64,000 bases of DNA from NCBI GenBank assembly GCA_004208945.1, contig SGPE01000029.1, forward strand, positions 310,001 through 374,000, in the 5' to 3' direction. Positions within the stretch are counted from its first letter, which is position 1; each line of letters starts with the position of its first letter. The position numbers were made by a program, and so were the translations under genes. The notes beneath the pieces are model-generated. The model made no database searches. It was not told where the DNA came from and saw only the letters and a program-made list of their open reading frames with translations. Shown one piece after another: positions 1 through 9,032 of this stretch. This DNA comes from Pseudoalteromonas sp. CO133X (GTDB lineage: Bacteria > Pseudomonadota > Gammaproteobacteria > Enterobacterales > Alteromonadaceae).

Positions 1-225
1 TTAGCGGCACTTGCCATCGATAAGGTTATTCACTCTGCCCGGGTGATCTCAGAAATTAATTTTAAAGTCAGTGGCAGTATGAGCGATCCAGAGGTGACCG
101 AAGTCGATCGTAAAAGTCGAGAAGTTACTTTACCACAAGCTGCACAGAGCCAACCGCAATCCTCCTCACGGTTAAAATTAAAAGACGCGGCATCATCTGC
201 GAGTTTACAAACCAATGAAGGCTAA
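1..225 (+). CDS. yhdP: C-terminal end of YhdP-like AsmA family protein (partial)
   Basis: This frame enters from the left edge and ends with TAA at 223-225, giving the last 74 residues. The stretch reading FKVSGSMSDPEV resembles the end of the TIGR02099/YhdP family, where a final beta strand is followed by a 'GSWDDP'-type motif and a polar, disordered tail. YhdP is a very large (over 1200 residues) inner-membrane-anchored AsmA-like protein thought to carry phospholipids to the outer membrane. The following nitrilase and tldD genes match its usual neighbourhood in marine gammaproteobacteria. With only the tail visible, the call rests on this short motif and on context. Confidence 0.7.
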   Translation, partial: LAALAIDKVIHSARVISEINFKVSGSMSDPEVTEVDRKSREVTLPQAAQSQPQSSSRLKLKDAASSASLQTNEG

Positions 226-226
226 T

Positions 227-1045
227 ATGTCGGGTCAGGTTTTAGCATTACAAATGTGTTCTGGTATCAATGCAGAACAAAATATGGCGTCTTTGAGGCT
301 GTCATTACAGCAGTTACCTAAAATGCGTCCTTTATTGGTATGCCTACCCGAAGCTTTTTTGATCTTTAGTAAAAGTAGCCAAGCGAGTTATCAATTAGGG
401 CTTAAAATTGATGATTATAAAGCACAACTTGCAAAGCTGTGTAAGCAACATGATATTTGGCTAGCTGCTGGCACCGTGCCTGTTTCGCAAGATAATGGAA
501 AATATTTAGCTGCCTCATTTTTATTTAATAGCCAAGGTAATGTAGTCGCGCAGTACAATAAAATTCACCTATTTGATGTCGATGTTGCGGACTCCACCCG
601 GTGTTATCGTGAGTCAGATGCGACACAAGCGGGTAGCGATATTGTCGTGGTTGACTCACCCTTTGGTAAAATTGGTTTAGCAGTATGTTATGATCTGCGC
701 TTTAGTGGCTTGTTTAGTGCTATGCAGCGACAGGGGGCTGAGCTAATTTTAGTTCCTAGTGCCTTTACTGTTGTTACCGGTGCTGCTCATTGGCATCACT
801 TATTAGCTGCCAGAGCAATTGAAACACAGTCTTATGTAGTTGCAGCTGCGCAGTGGGGAGATCATGAAAATGGTCGGCAAACATATGGCCACAGCATTAT
901 AATTTCGCCATGGGGAGATACGCTCAGTGAGCTTCCAAGTGGCACAGGGTTTATCAGTCATACACTTGATTTAAACCGATTGAATAAGATACGCCAAGAC
1001 ATGCCTGTGCAGTCTCAGCAACGATTTAGAGAGCATTTATTATGA
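227..1045 (+). CDS. Carbon-nitrogen hydrolase (nitrilase superfamily amidase)
   Basis: A 272-residue nitrilase-superfamily amidase. The catalytic triad is visible: Glu42 in LPEAF, Lys112 in NKIHLFD and Cys154 in AVCYDLRF. The order and spacing match the Nit/omega-amidase branch, which usually hydrolyses small amides such as deaminated glutathione; the substrate cannot be read from the sequence. ATG 227 was chosen because AAGG lies five bases upstream; an in-frame ATG at 215, inside the end of yhdP, has no such site. Its stop overlaps the start of tldD in an ATGA, so the two are probably translationally coupled in a yhdP-nitrilase-tldD operon. Confidence 0.9.
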   Translation: MSGQVLALQMCSGINAEQNMASLRLSLQQLPKMRPLLVCLPEAFLIFSKSSQASYQLGLKIDDYKAQLAKLCKQHDIWLAAGTVPVSQDNGKYLAASFLFNSQGNVVAQYNKIHLFDVDVADSTRCYRESDATQAGSDIVVVDSPFGKIGLAVCYDLRFSGLFSAMQRQGAELILVPSAFTVVTGAAHWHHLLAARAIETQSYVVAAAQWGDHENGRQTYGHSIIISPWGDTLSELPSGTGFISHTLDLNRLNKIRQDMPVQSQQRFREHLL

Positions 1046-2481
1046 ACACGGTTGAACAGCATTTATTACAAGACAGCCAGCTAACACGAGAAGAACTCGA
1101 AAAAACGCTCGCCTTTATTCACCAACATCAAGTGGACTACGCCGACTTGTATTTTCAATCAAGTCATCATGAATCGTGGGTACTTGAAGATGGCCTTGTG
1201 AAAGAGGGGTCATATAACGTTGAACGTGGGGTTGGTGTTCGTGCTGTCAGTGGTGAAAAAACAGGGTTTTCATACTCAGATGCAATTAACTTAGAAGCGT
1301 TAAATAAAGCGGCGACTGCTGCGCGTAGTATTGCAGATGCAGGTGAAAATAAAACAGTTCAAGTATTTAGTGATGTTGCTGCAAAACAACAATATGCACC
1401 GCATCAACCTATTCAAAGCATGAGTGATAGCGATAAAGTAAACTTACTACGTGAGCTTGAAAACTATATTCGTGAATTAGCGCCTGATGCAGAGCAAGTG
1501 ATTAGCTCAATGTCGGCAGTGTATGAAGAAGTACTTATTGCAGCCAGCGATGGCACATTTGCAACCGATATTCGTCCGCTTATTCGTTTAAACTGCTCAG
1601 TATTACTTGAAAAGAACGGCCGCCGTGAACGCGGTGGTGCTGGTGGCGGCGCACGTTTAGATTATGGTTATTTTAAAGAGTTAGTTGACGGTAAGCCTCG
1701 TTGGATGGGATACGCAGAAGAAGCGGTTCGCCAAGCAAAAGTAAACTTAGAAGCAATTGATGCCCCTGCCGGCAGTATGGAAGTCGTATTAGGTGCAGGT
1801 TGGCCTGGGGTATTACTTCATGAAGCCGTAGGTCATGGCCTTGAAGGTGACTTTAACCGCAAAGGCGCATCAGCGTTTAGCGGCAAAGTAGGTGAAAAGG
1901 TAGCATCTGAGCTATGTACCGTAGTGGATGATGGCACCATTGCTGACCGCCGCGGTTCATTGAACGTAGATGACGAAGGGACTCCTGCTGCCTATAACGT
2001 ACTTATTGAAAACGGTATTCTAAAAGGCTATATGCAAGATAAGCTCAATGCCCGTTTGATGGGTGTTAACCCTACAGGTAATGCGCGCCGCGAATCTTAT
2101 GCTCACTTACCTATGCCACGTATGACTAATACGTATATGTTAGGTGGCGAACATAGCCAAGCAGATATTATCAGTTCGGTGAAAAAAGGCATTTTTGCTC
2201 CGAACTTTGGTGGCGGCCAAGTAGATATTACCTCAGGTAAATTTGTGTTTAGCGCATCGGAAGCCTATTTAATTGAAAATGGTAAAATCACTCAACCAAT
2301 TAAAGGGGCTACATTAATTGGTAACGGCCCTGAAGTGATGCAGCAAATCTCAATGGTGGGTAATGACCTTGCGCTCGACAAAGGTGTAGGAGTGTGTGGT
2401 AAAGACGGCCAAAGTGTACCGGTAGGCGTTGGTCAGCCAAGCCTTAAAATTGATAACTTAACTGTTGGTGGTACGGCATAA
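1042..2481 (+). CDS. tldD: Metalloprotease TldD
   Basis: A 479-residue TldD, the normal family length. The metal-binding motif [11 protein letters not shown] starts near residue 260 (H260, E261, H265), inside the usual [12 protein letters not shown] context. TldD and its partner TldE/PmbA form a heterodimeric zinc protease that degrades unfolded peptides; in other bacteria it matures microcin B17 and helps degrade the CcdA antitoxin. pmbA is not in this window. The start overlaps the nitrilase stop (ATGA). A strong hairpin follows at 2496-2523. Confidence 0.97.
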   Translation: MNTVEQHLLQDSQLTREELEKTLAFIHQHQVDYADLYFQSSHHESWVLEDGLVKEGSYNVERGVGVRAVSGEKTGFSYSDAINLEALNKAATAARSIADAGENKTVQVFSDVAAKQQYAPHQPIQSMSDSDKVNLLRELENYIRELAPDAEQVISSMSAVYEEVLIAASDGTFATDIRPLIRLNCSVLLEKNGRRERGGAGGGARLDYGYFKELVDGKPRWMGYAEEAVRQAKVNLEAIDAPAGSMEVVLGAGWPGVLLHEAVGHGLEGDFNRKGASAFSGKVGEKVASELCTVVDDGTIADRRGSLNVDDEGTPAAYNVLIENGILKGYMQDKLNARLMGVNPTGNARRESYAHLPMPRMTNTYMLGGEHSQADIISSVKKGIFAPNFGGGQVDITSGKFVFSASEAYLIENGKITQPIKGATLIGNGPEVMQQISMVGNDLALDKGVGVCGKDGQSVPVGVGQPSLKIDNLTVGGTA

Positions 2482-2495
2482 AAACTTAATTTAAC

Positions 2496-2523
2496 GTGTG
2501 TTTACGCTAGTACGTAAACACAC
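2496..2523 (+). terminator. Hairpin after tldD
   Basis: A perfect 11-bp stem (GTGTGTTTACG / CGTAAACACAC) with a six-base loop begins 14 bases after the tldD stop. No clear T-tract follows, so it may protect the mRNA 3' end or be a weak terminator. Confidence 0.5.
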
Positions 2524-2622
2524 TGTAATCCCTTATTCTTGAGTTTCTATCAATAATCTTCCCTTTTTATAATTTGTGACCTAAAATAGGTACCTTGCTT
2601 ATTTTATATCGGTTAGGTCACA

Positions 2623-3195
2623 GTGTTTCATCGGTTCATTTATTTATGTGTATTCTTGTTGTTGCTATCTGGGTGCAGCAGTTTGTCGCACGAAGAGTGT
2701 ATGCAAGCTAGTTGGCAGGAATTGGGCTATGACCATGGTGTTCAGGGGTATAGCTATGATCAGGGTAAAGACATTGTCTTTGCATGTAGAGAGTTTGGTA
2801 TCACGCCTCAGTTAGAAGAGTACAAGAAAAGCTATCAACAAGGACTTGCTGTATTTTGTGTACCAGAAAATGGCTTTACCCTCGGTATTCAAGGACAAGC
2901 CTACAATGGTGTATGCAATGATGAGCACTTTAGAAGAGCATGGGAAGAGGGGAATGATCGCTATCAAATTGAAGCAAGAAAAGCAGAAATAGATCAAAGA
3001 ATAGACACCATAAATTGGCAGCTTCAATCTATTTTGAATGAATTGAGCAATAAAAATAACTCAAGCGAAAAACGTAAAGAGTTGAGATATCGACGGACAC
3101 AGCTAGAAAGAGAGCGTAAAGATTTAAGAAGAGAAAGGTCATTTTTACCTTTACTCGACAAGCTTCCCTCATTTCATTTTAGATATGAGCTGTAA
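2623..3195 (+). CDS. DUF2799-like lipoprotein
   Basis: A 190-residue predicted lipoprotein. It has a hydrophobic signal peptide ending in a lipobox (LLLLSGCSS, Cys18). The mature part has the DUF2799 pattern: repeated G-x-x-(A/E)G segments with Y/F and Cys (around 30-110), such as LGYDHGVQG and GNDRYQ. From about residue 115 it becomes a charged, probably coiled-coil tail rich in Glu, Arg and Lys. The start is GTG at 2623; there is no strong ribosome binding site and no better start keeps the signal peptide. Function unknown; it likely lies in the outer membrane or periplasm. A second small lipoprotein gene follows after 18 bases. Confidence 0.75.
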   Translation: MFHRFIYLCVFLLLLSGCSSLSHEECMQASWQELGYDHGVQGYSYDQGKDIVFACREFGITPQLEEYKKSYQQGLAVFCVPENGFTLGIQGQAYNGVCNDEHFRRAWEEGNDRYQIEARKAEIDQRIDTINWQLQSILNELSNKNNSSEKRKELRYRRTQLERERKDLRRERSFLPLLDKLPSFHFRYEL

Positions 3196-3213
3196 TTAAT
3201 TTAAGAGGATACT

Positions 3214-3468
3214 ATGAAAAAAATATCAGTATTAATGGCTTTTTTGATGCTTGCCGGTTGTGCCTCAGAATCAAATTTGCAAGACCATGAGCAACGCGCT
3301 TTACTCGACCATCACTGTTTGGGCGGCGAAGTTGAAGCAAATTATAACTATACATTTTTTAGCACAGATACTGATGAAATGAATAAAAGCACGGTGGACA
3401 CAGTGTGTCACCCAGTGAAAACCCAATCTGAACTTGAAAAAGATATAAGAACAGGTGGTTATAACTGA
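3214..3468 (+). CDS. Small lipoprotein of unknown function
   Basis: An 84-residue protein with a clear lipoprotein signal (hydrophobic stretch, then LMLAGCAS, Cys16) and a short mature domain containing two further cysteines. The site AAGAGG sits seven bases before the ATG. I do not recognise the family. It lies just after a DUF2799-like lipoprotein in the same direction and ends before a clean terminator, so the two probably form a small operon. Confidence 0.7.
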   Translation: MKKISVLMAFLMLAGCASESNLQDHEQRALLDHHCLGGEVEANYNYTFFSTDTDEMNKSTVDTVCHPVKTQSELEKDIRTGGYN

Positions 3469-3477
3469 TCTATCAAT

Positions 3478-3501
3478 AAAGCCTGCTGTAGCAGGCTTTA
3501 C
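3478..3501 (+). terminator. Rho-independent terminator after the lipoprotein genes
   Basis: Stem AAAGCCTGC / GCAGGCTTT with a TGTA loop, ten bases after the stop codon. The palindromic A/T flanks could also let it serve the convergent gene at 3522. Confidence 0.75.
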
Positions 3502-3521
3502 CTAGCCTATAAGTAAATAGT

Positions 3522-4256
3522 TTAAACAGTACTAAGCATCCAGATACCCGCCGCAATCATAAATAAGTTTTCGCTCAGAGAAATAAAACCGAGCGGCACA
3601 TTACTATCTCCACCTACACAGGCACACTTGAGTTCTCGTTTATCAATGTATACAGCTTTAAACACAGATATAGCTCCAATGCTACCAATAAACAGCGAAA
3701 ATGGCGCAACAGCTAAGGCGGGTAATTCAGCCACCATACCAATGGCAACATACGCCTCAATAAACGGGTAAATATAGGCATAGGGCACAACACGCATGGC
3801 GAGTAAATCATAAGTAATAAATGAATTTGAAAAACTGTATAAGTCTTGCAGTTTTTGAATCGCGAGCACAGCCATTGTCAGTGCAACAAATAGCATTATG
3901 TTCTGCATCGACAGTAAAGCGGTGCCACTAGCATAACTAAAACCACAACTCAGTAGCATGGTCACTGCGAAAATGGCTAACACGGGCGTGTAAGTTGTGC
4001 CTTGTTGCCCTGCTTCTGGCAGATTAAAAAAGTCGCGTAAATCATCGTAACCACCAATGCGTTTATTATCGATAAAGGTTTGCGGTGTGGTTTTTACATC
4101 ATACTGCTGTTTAAATTTATCGGTTTGCTCACGGTTTGTTAAATGACGGTCATCAACATCGTAGCCGTTACGCTCTAGTAAATCTTTTGATTTTAAACCG
4201 AATGGGCAAATATGCTCATCGGTCACCATGCGATATAAAATTGCAGACTTAGACAC
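3522..4256 (-). CDS. Glutaredoxin-MauE/DoxX fusion membrane protein
   Basis: A 244-residue fusion. Residues 1-85 are a glutaredoxin-like domain: redox motif CPFG at about 17-20, the cis-Pro segment TTPQTFID, and the GGYDDL end motif. The active site is CPFG instead of CPYC, so it is monothiol. Residues 92-244 hold four hydrophobic helices of the MauE/DoxX type with a conserved-looking CACVGG motif on a loop. MauE proteins work with thiol-disulfide chemistry in periplasmic maturation of methylamine dehydrogenase, but no mau genes are here, so a general membrane redox role is more likely. Monocistronic, convergent with the lipoprotein genes. Confidence 0.8.
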   Translation of the reverse strand: MSKSAILYRMVTDEHICPFGLKSKDLLERNGYDVDDRHLTNREQTDKFKQQYDVKTTPQTFIDNKRIGGYDDLRDFFNLPEAGQQGTTYTPVLAIFAVTMLLSCGFSYASGTALLSMQNIMLFVALTMAVLAIQKLQDLYSFSNSFITYDLLAMRVVPYAYIYPFIEAYVAIGMVAELPALAVAPFSLFIGSIGAISVFKAVYIDKRELKCACVGGDSNVPLGFISLSENLFMIAAGIWMLSTV

Positions 4257-4544
4257 AGTGCCTCCTTGTAAAAAATGCCTTGTTTACTGCGTAATAATTG
4301 CTTAATTACACAGTAAACAAGGGCAAATTCTTGCTTAACTGATTACTTTATTAACAGTTACAAGGTTTGTGCCAGCACTGTTTATTGCTTAGTTATGGTT
4401 AAAACAGCATCCATCACTGGATCGACACCTGCAAAGTAATCTTTTAATACCCTAAATCCTTCCTTTGATTGTATTTTGAAATAGGCTGGTTAATGGCAAT
4501 TTATGCCTGAATAAGTTAGAATTATCAGTATCACAGGAGGGTTT
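4257..4544. other. Intergenic stretch with a possible gene remnant
   Basis: This gap contains the presumed promoter of the glutaredoxin-MauE gene. On the minus strand it also holds an open stretch, about 4382-4489, that reads like the last 35 residues of a protein (ending VMDAVLTITKQ, then TAA). It has no start codon, and a stop lies just upstream in frame. It could be the tail of a gene broken when the adjoining fic cassette arrived, or chance. Nothing else was recognised. Confidence 0.3.
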
Positions 4545-4703
4545 ATGGCTACCAAAACTTCTAAGACTAGCAATCAGCAAAAGACCAAGTTTATGCCCGA
4601 TATGGATAACTTTAAGGTCAGTTTAAGCTACGAAGGTCTAACGTTGAAAACGAGTAATGACGGCAAAAGTATTGCTGAATTGAAGCGTAAATATGCACGA
4701 TAA
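4545..4703 (+). CDS. Small antitoxin of a Fic toxin-antitoxin pair
   Basis: A 52-residue basic protein with an excellent ribosome binding site (CAGGAGGG) five bases before the ATG. Residues 26-31 read SLSYEG, matching the inhibitory motif [S/T]xxxE[G/N] known from class I Fic antitoxins such as VbhA and FicA. In those proteins the Glu blocks the ATP gamma-phosphate site of the toxin. The reading frame overlaps the start of the downstream fic frame by 11 bases, the usual layout for these pairs. The rest of the sequence (a Lys/Ser/Thr-rich N-terminus and a basic C-terminus) was not recognised. The role follows from motif plus position. Confidence 0.7.
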   Translation: MATKTSKTSNQQKTKFMPDMDNFKVSLSYEGLTLKTSNDGKSIAELKRKYAR

Positions 4704-5286
4704 ATATGGGGTAGCTCAAGATAAATATTGCTATCCTGACTCTGATGTATGAATTAATCTGTTAGATATTCGAGAACCGGGTATATTAGATCAAGCCGAA
4801 GCTGAGTTGACCGCTGAACGTTATAGAACCTATGACTTCCCTCAACAGCCTCTATCTAAGTTTTCACTTGAGCATTTAAAATATCTTCATCATCACTTAT
4901 TCCAAGATTTATATGTGTGGGCAGGTCAAATTAGGGATGTTGATATCTCCAAGGGTAATACCGGCTTTTGTACTTGGACGCGTATCGAGCCTGAAGCTAA
5001 AAAGTTATTTCGAGGCATTTCGGCAATATCGAATTGCCAGAATAATGATGAGCTAATTGAAAAAGTAGCAGACTTGTTTTGTGAACTTAATTTACTTCAT
5101 CCATTCCGAGAAGGTAACGGCAGAGTGCTGCGCTTCTTTTTTGAAGAGATGTTATATACCATCGGTTATAAGGTTTCATGGCCTCCAATTTCTCAGCAAG
5201 AGTGGATTGATGCGAATATTGCAGGTGTTAATTTGAACCTAGATTTACTTAAACGTATTTTTAGCCAAGCTATTTCTGAACTTTGA
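4693..5286 (+). pseudogene. fic: Fic family AMP-transferase toxin, interrupted by an in-frame TGA
   Basis: From ATG 4693 the frame reads MHDKYGVAQDKYCYPDSDV and then a TGA at 4750-4752. The same frame then continues uninterrupted for 177 codons. Intact Fic proteins have this N-terminus followed by a leucine, so one T-to-G change in TTA would explain the stop. The core is complete: the catalytic motif HPFREGNGR and the flap segment WAGQIRDVDISKG. Fic toxins transfer AMP from ATP to targets such as gyrase and topoisomerase IV. A shorter product could start at TTG 4807, but it would lack the conserved N-terminal strand. Readthrough or sequencing error remain possible. An antitoxin gene overlaps the start. 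Confidence 0.75.
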
Positions 5287-5321
5287 TAGTATGCTAAAAA
5301 CGCTGATAAGTTTATTTTATT

Positions 5322-5350
5322 AAAACCTTGTGGCAGCACCACAAGGTTTT
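5322..5350. terminator. Bidirectional terminator between fic and gor
   Basis: A perfect 12-bp stem (AAAACCTTGTGG / CCACAAGGTTTT) with a five-base loop separates the convergent fic and gor frames. The A-run and T-run on either side let it work in both directions. Confidence 0.85.
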
Positions 5351-5372
5351 AATATTGACTCGCAACGCGAGT

Positions 5373-6734
5373 TTATCTCATAGTAACAAACTCTTCTGAG
5401 CCTGTTGGGTGAATCGCCACAACAGCATCAAAGTCTGCTTTGGTTGCGCCCATCTTCATGGCAACAGCAAAACCTTGAATCATTTCATCAACGGTAAAAC
5501 CAATGCCGTGTAAGCCAACAACTTTTTCGTTATCACCTGCACATACTAGCATCATGTTGCATGCTTGGCGGTGTTGTGTAACTGCGGTATACATAGCCGC
5601 AAAGCTTGATTTATAAACTTTAACGTTTTCTTCGCCATATTGCGAAATAGCTTCTTGCTCCGTTAAACCAATCGTGCCGATTGGTGGGTGGCTAAACACC
5701 ACAGTAGGCACTAGCTCGTAGTCCATCTTTAAATCATCAGGTAATTCTTTATTGAATAAACGCTCAGATAAAATACGGCCTGCTTTAACGGCTACAGGTG
5801 TAAGTTCGATACCGTTTTCGATGATATCACCCACTGCATAGACGTTCTTAGCAGTGGTGTTTTGGAATTCGTCTACTTTTACATAACCACCTTCATTGAC
5901 TTCAACTCCCGCAGCTGCAAGATTGATCTTATCAGTTGTTGGTGTACGGCCAATGGCCCAAATTACTTCATCAACGTTTTGGCTGTGGCCATTTTCAAAA
6001 TGAATCGTTAAGCTACCATCGCTTTCTTTAACGACTTCTTTTGGCGTGCAATCTGTATGAAGAGTTGGGCCTTCTTTTGCCATAATATCGACTAGGGTAT
6101 CAACGATGTATGGGTCAAAAGTACGCAGTGGTTTGTTTTTACGAACAAACAGGTGGGTTTCTGTGCCAAGGCTGTGGAGTACGCCTGCGATTTCAACGGC
6201 AATATAACCCGCACCAATAACAGCTACACGTTTTGGCTGTTCGTTTAATTCAAAGAAGCCATTTGAGTCAATACCAAGCTCAGCGCCAGGGATATTAGGA
6301 ATAGTAGGGCGGCCACCTACGGCAACAAGAATATGGTCAGCAGTGTATAGTTCACCATTAACTTCAACCGTTTTGCTATCAACAAATTTAGCAAAGCCAT
6401 TGATTACAGTAACGCCATTGCTTGATAAATACTTATTGTAACCTTGGTGAATACGGCCTATGTACGCTTCGCGACTTTCTACTAATTTAGCCCAGCTAAA
6501 GCTTTTTAACTCAACATCAAAGCCATAATCAGGTGCGTAAGCATTAATAGCTTCAGCCACTTGTGCACCATGCCACATCACTTTTTTAGGAACGCAGCCC
6601 ACGTTTACACACGTGCCGCCCATGTGTTTTGCTTCAATAAGTGCCACTTTTGCGCCACGCATTGCTGCTCTGTTAGCAGAAGCGATACCGCCGCTACCGC
6701 CACCAATTGCAATGTAATCAAAATGCTGAGCCAT
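5373..6734 (-). CDS. gor: Glutathione-disulfide reductase
   Basis: A 453-residue class I flavin disulfide reductase. Visible are the FAD-binding GGGSGGI near residue 11, the redox pair C42-x4-C47 in [13 protein letters not shown], the NADPH-binding [11 protein letters not shown] followed by Arg-containing VRKNKPLR (the NADPH-specific signature of glutathione reductase), the second FAD motif YAVGDI, and the C-terminal catalytic HPTGSEE. It reduces oxidised glutathione in the cytoplasm. Length and all motifs are normal. Transcribed alone, divergent from prlC. Confidence 0.96.
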   Translation of the reverse strand: MAQHFDYIAIGGGSGGIASANRAAMRGAKVALIEAKHMGGTCVNVGCVPKKVMWHGAQVAEAINAYAPDYGFDVELKSFSWAKLVESREAYIGRIHQGYNKYLSSNGVTVINGFAKFVDSKTVEVNGELYTADHILVAVGGRPTIPNIPGAELGIDSNGFFELNEQPKRVAVIGAGYIAVEIAGVLHSLGTETHLFVRKNKPLRTFDPYIVDTLVDIMAKEGPTLHTDCTPKEVVKESDGSLTIHFENGHSQNVDEVIWAIGRTPTTDKINLAAAGVEVNEGGYVKVDEFQNTTAKNVYAVGDIIENGIELTPVAVKAGRILSERLFNKELPDDLKMDYELVPTVVFSHPPIGTIGLTEQEAISQYGEENVKVYKSSFAAMYTAVTQHRQACNMMLVCAGDNEKVVGLHGIGFTVDEMIQGFAVAMKMGATKADFDAVVAIHPTGSEEFVTMR

Positions 6735-6870
6735 AGTTTGTCCTCAAAAATAGATAACTTTTCTTTAATTAATCGATAATAGCATAATAAAGACCAAGGT
6801 TAAGCCCCTTGTATTTCATCAATTTGCCCCAACCTCAGAATCATCTTCGCATTAAAAATTGAGAACGAAA

Positions 6871-8922
6871 ATGACAATTGCAGAAAATAATCCACTTATT
6901 GGTTTAGAAGGGCTTCCGCCGTTTTCTAAGATTGAACCAGCGCATGTGGTGCCAGCGTTAAAAGCGGCAATTAAAGAGTGTCGTTTAACTATCGATAAGG
7001 TCTTGGCAGCTAAGTCATATACGTGGAATGATTTGGTGCTTCCACTTGAAGAAGCCGACGATAAGCTATCACGACTATTTTCACCGGTATCTCATATGAA
7101 CTCAGTCGTGAACAGCGATGAGCTACGAGAAGCTTATGAGCAATGTTTGCCGTTGTTATCGGAGTACTCAACGTTTGTGGGTCAGCATCAAGGTTTATAC
7201 GATGCTTATAACGCTCTACACAACAGCGATGAATTTAAAGCACTTACCACCGCACAGCAAAAAACGATTACCAATGCGTTACGTGACTTTGAGTTATCAG
7301 GTATTGCGCTAAAACCAGAGCAACAAAAGCGTTATGGCGAAATTAGTGCGCGTTTATCAGAGCTTTCATCTAAGTTTGGTAACAATGTAATGGATGCCAC
7401 ACTTGCTTGGCAAAAGCACATTACTGATGAAAGTGAGCTTGCTGGTTTGCCTGAATCTGCATTAGCTCTGGGTGCTGATACGGCAAAAAGTAAAGATCTA
7501 GATGGTTGGGTATTCACGTTAGATTTTCCATCTTATTTACCTATCATGACTTACGCAGATAACCGCGAATTACGTGAAGAAACATATACCGCGTTTGTTA
7601 CTCGTGCGTCGGATCAAGGTCCGAATGCGGGTGAGTTTGATAACTCAGAGATTATGAGCGAAGAACTTGCGCTTCGTCATGAGCTTGCGCAGTTACTTGG
7701 TTTTAACAGTTATGCAGATATGTCATTGGCAACAAAAATGGCAGAATCACCTGCTCAGGTATTTTCATTCTTAGAAGATTTAGCAGCTAAGTCTAAGCCA
7801 CAAGCTGAGCAAGAGCTGGCTGAGCTAACGGCTTATGCAAAAGATAAACACGGTGTGACGGAGCTTGCCGCGTGGGATTATGCTTATTACGCAGAAAAGC
7901 TTAAGCAAGAGAAATACGCGATTTCTGATGAAGTACTGCGCCCTTATTTCCCTGCAAATAAAGTATTAAATGGCTTATTTACCACAGTAAATCGCTTATT
8001 TGGTATTAACGTTAAAGAAGTGAGTGACTTTGATACTTACCATCCTGACGTACGTTTCTTTGAGATTTACGACAGTAGCAACACGCTACGAGGCCGTTTC
8101 TATTTAGATTTATATGCACGAGACCGCAAGCGTGGTGGCGCATGGATGGACGATTGCATGGGTCGTAAAGTACGTGCTAACGGCGAGCTACAAACACCCG
8201 TTGCTTACTTGGTGTGTAACTTTAATAAAGCGGTGGGTGATAAACCTGCACTGTTTACTCATAACGAAGTAACAACCTTATTCCATGAGTTTGGTCATGG
8301 TATCCATCATATGTTAACTCAAGTTGATGCAGCGCCAGTGGCGGGTATTAACGGTGTTGCATGGGATGCGGTTGAATTACCAAGCCAGTTCTTAGAAAAC
8401 TGGTGTTATGAAGAAGAAGCGCTTAACTTCATCTCGGGTCACTATGAAACGGATGAACCACTACCAAAAGAACTGCTTGATAAATTGCTCGCAGCAAAGA
8501 ACTTCCAGTCTGGTATGCAAATGCTGCGTCAGCTAGAGTTTTCGCTGTTTGATTTTACGATTCATCATACTTATAAAGCGGGTGAGCCTTGTAATATTCA
8601 AGCTATACTTGATGATGTGCGCAGTAAAACTGCCGTTGTTAAAGCGCCAGCATTTAACCGTTTTCAGCATGGCTTTAGTCATATTTTTGCTGGTGGCTAT
8701 AGTGCAGGCTATTACTCGTATAAATGGGCAGAGGTTCTTTCGGCTGACGCATTTTCTAAATTTGAGGAAGAAGGGATCTTTAATCAAGAGACAGGGCAGG
8801 CCTTCCTTAACAATATTTTAGAAAAAGGAGGCAGCGAGGAACCTATGGAACTATTCAAGAAGTTCCGAGGCCGTGAGCCACAAGTTGATGCATTGCTTAG
8901 GCACAGCGGAATTGCAGCTTAA
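6871..8922 (+). CDS. prlC: Oligopeptidase A (M3 metallopeptidase)
   Basis: A 683-residue M3 family peptidase. The zinc site HEFGHGIHH lies near residue 470 with the downstream Glu in a conserved ELPSQFLENW segment, and the substrate-binding GYSAGYYSY lies near the C-terminus. OpdA/PrlC cleaves signal-peptide fragments and short peptides in the cytoplasm. The ATG at 6871 was preferred over TTG 6859 because GAGAA precedes it at about seven bases and because family members begin at this point. In relatives prlC is followed directly by rsmJ; here a response regulator gene separates them. Confidence 0.96.
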   Translation: MTIAENNPLIGLEGLPPFSKIEPAHVVPALKAAIKECRLTIDKVLAAKSYTWNDLVLPLEEADDKLSRLFSPVSHMNSVVNSDELREAYEQCLPLLSEYSTFVGQHQGLYDAYNALHNSDEFKALTTAQQKTITNALRDFELSGIALKPEQQKRYGEISARLSELSSKFGNNVMDATLAWQKHITDESELAGLPESALALGADTAKSKDLDGWVFTLDFPSYLPIMTYADNRELREETYTAFVTRASDQGPNAGEFDNSEIMSEELALRHELAQLLGFNSYADMSLATKMAESPAQVFSFLEDLAAKSKPQAEQELAELTAYAKDKHGVTELAAWDYAYYAEKLKQEKYAISDEVLRPYFPANKVLNGLFTTVNRLFGINVKEVSDFDTYHPDVRFFEIYDSSNTLRGRFYLDLYARDRKRGGAWMDDCMGRKVRANGELQTPVAYLVCNFNKAVGDKPALFTHNEVTTLFHEFGHGIHHMLTQVDAAPVAGINGVAWDAVELPSQFLENWCYEEEALNFISGHYETDEPLPKELLDKLLAAKNFQSGMQMLRQLEFSLFDFTIHHTYKAGEPCNIQAILDDVRSKTAVVKAPAFNRFQHGFSHIFAGGYSAGYYSYKWAEVLSADAFSKFEEEGIFNQETGQAFLNNILEKGGSEEPMELFKKFRGREPQVDALLRHSGIAA

Positions 8923-8940
8923 GCAATGAGTATTATTGGA

Positions 8941-8964
8941 AAGCGCCGAAAGGCGCTTTTTTTA
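8941..8964 (+). terminator. Rho-independent terminator after prlC
   Basis: Stem AAGCGCC / GGCGCTT with a GAAA tetraloop and a run of T, 18 bases past the prlC stop. Confidence 0.9.
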
Positions 8965-9032
8965 TTAAAAAATCTTAGCAAAATCAACCCTGCGTACTAT
9001 GCTTTTTAAAAAGCTATTTACAGGATTAAAGC

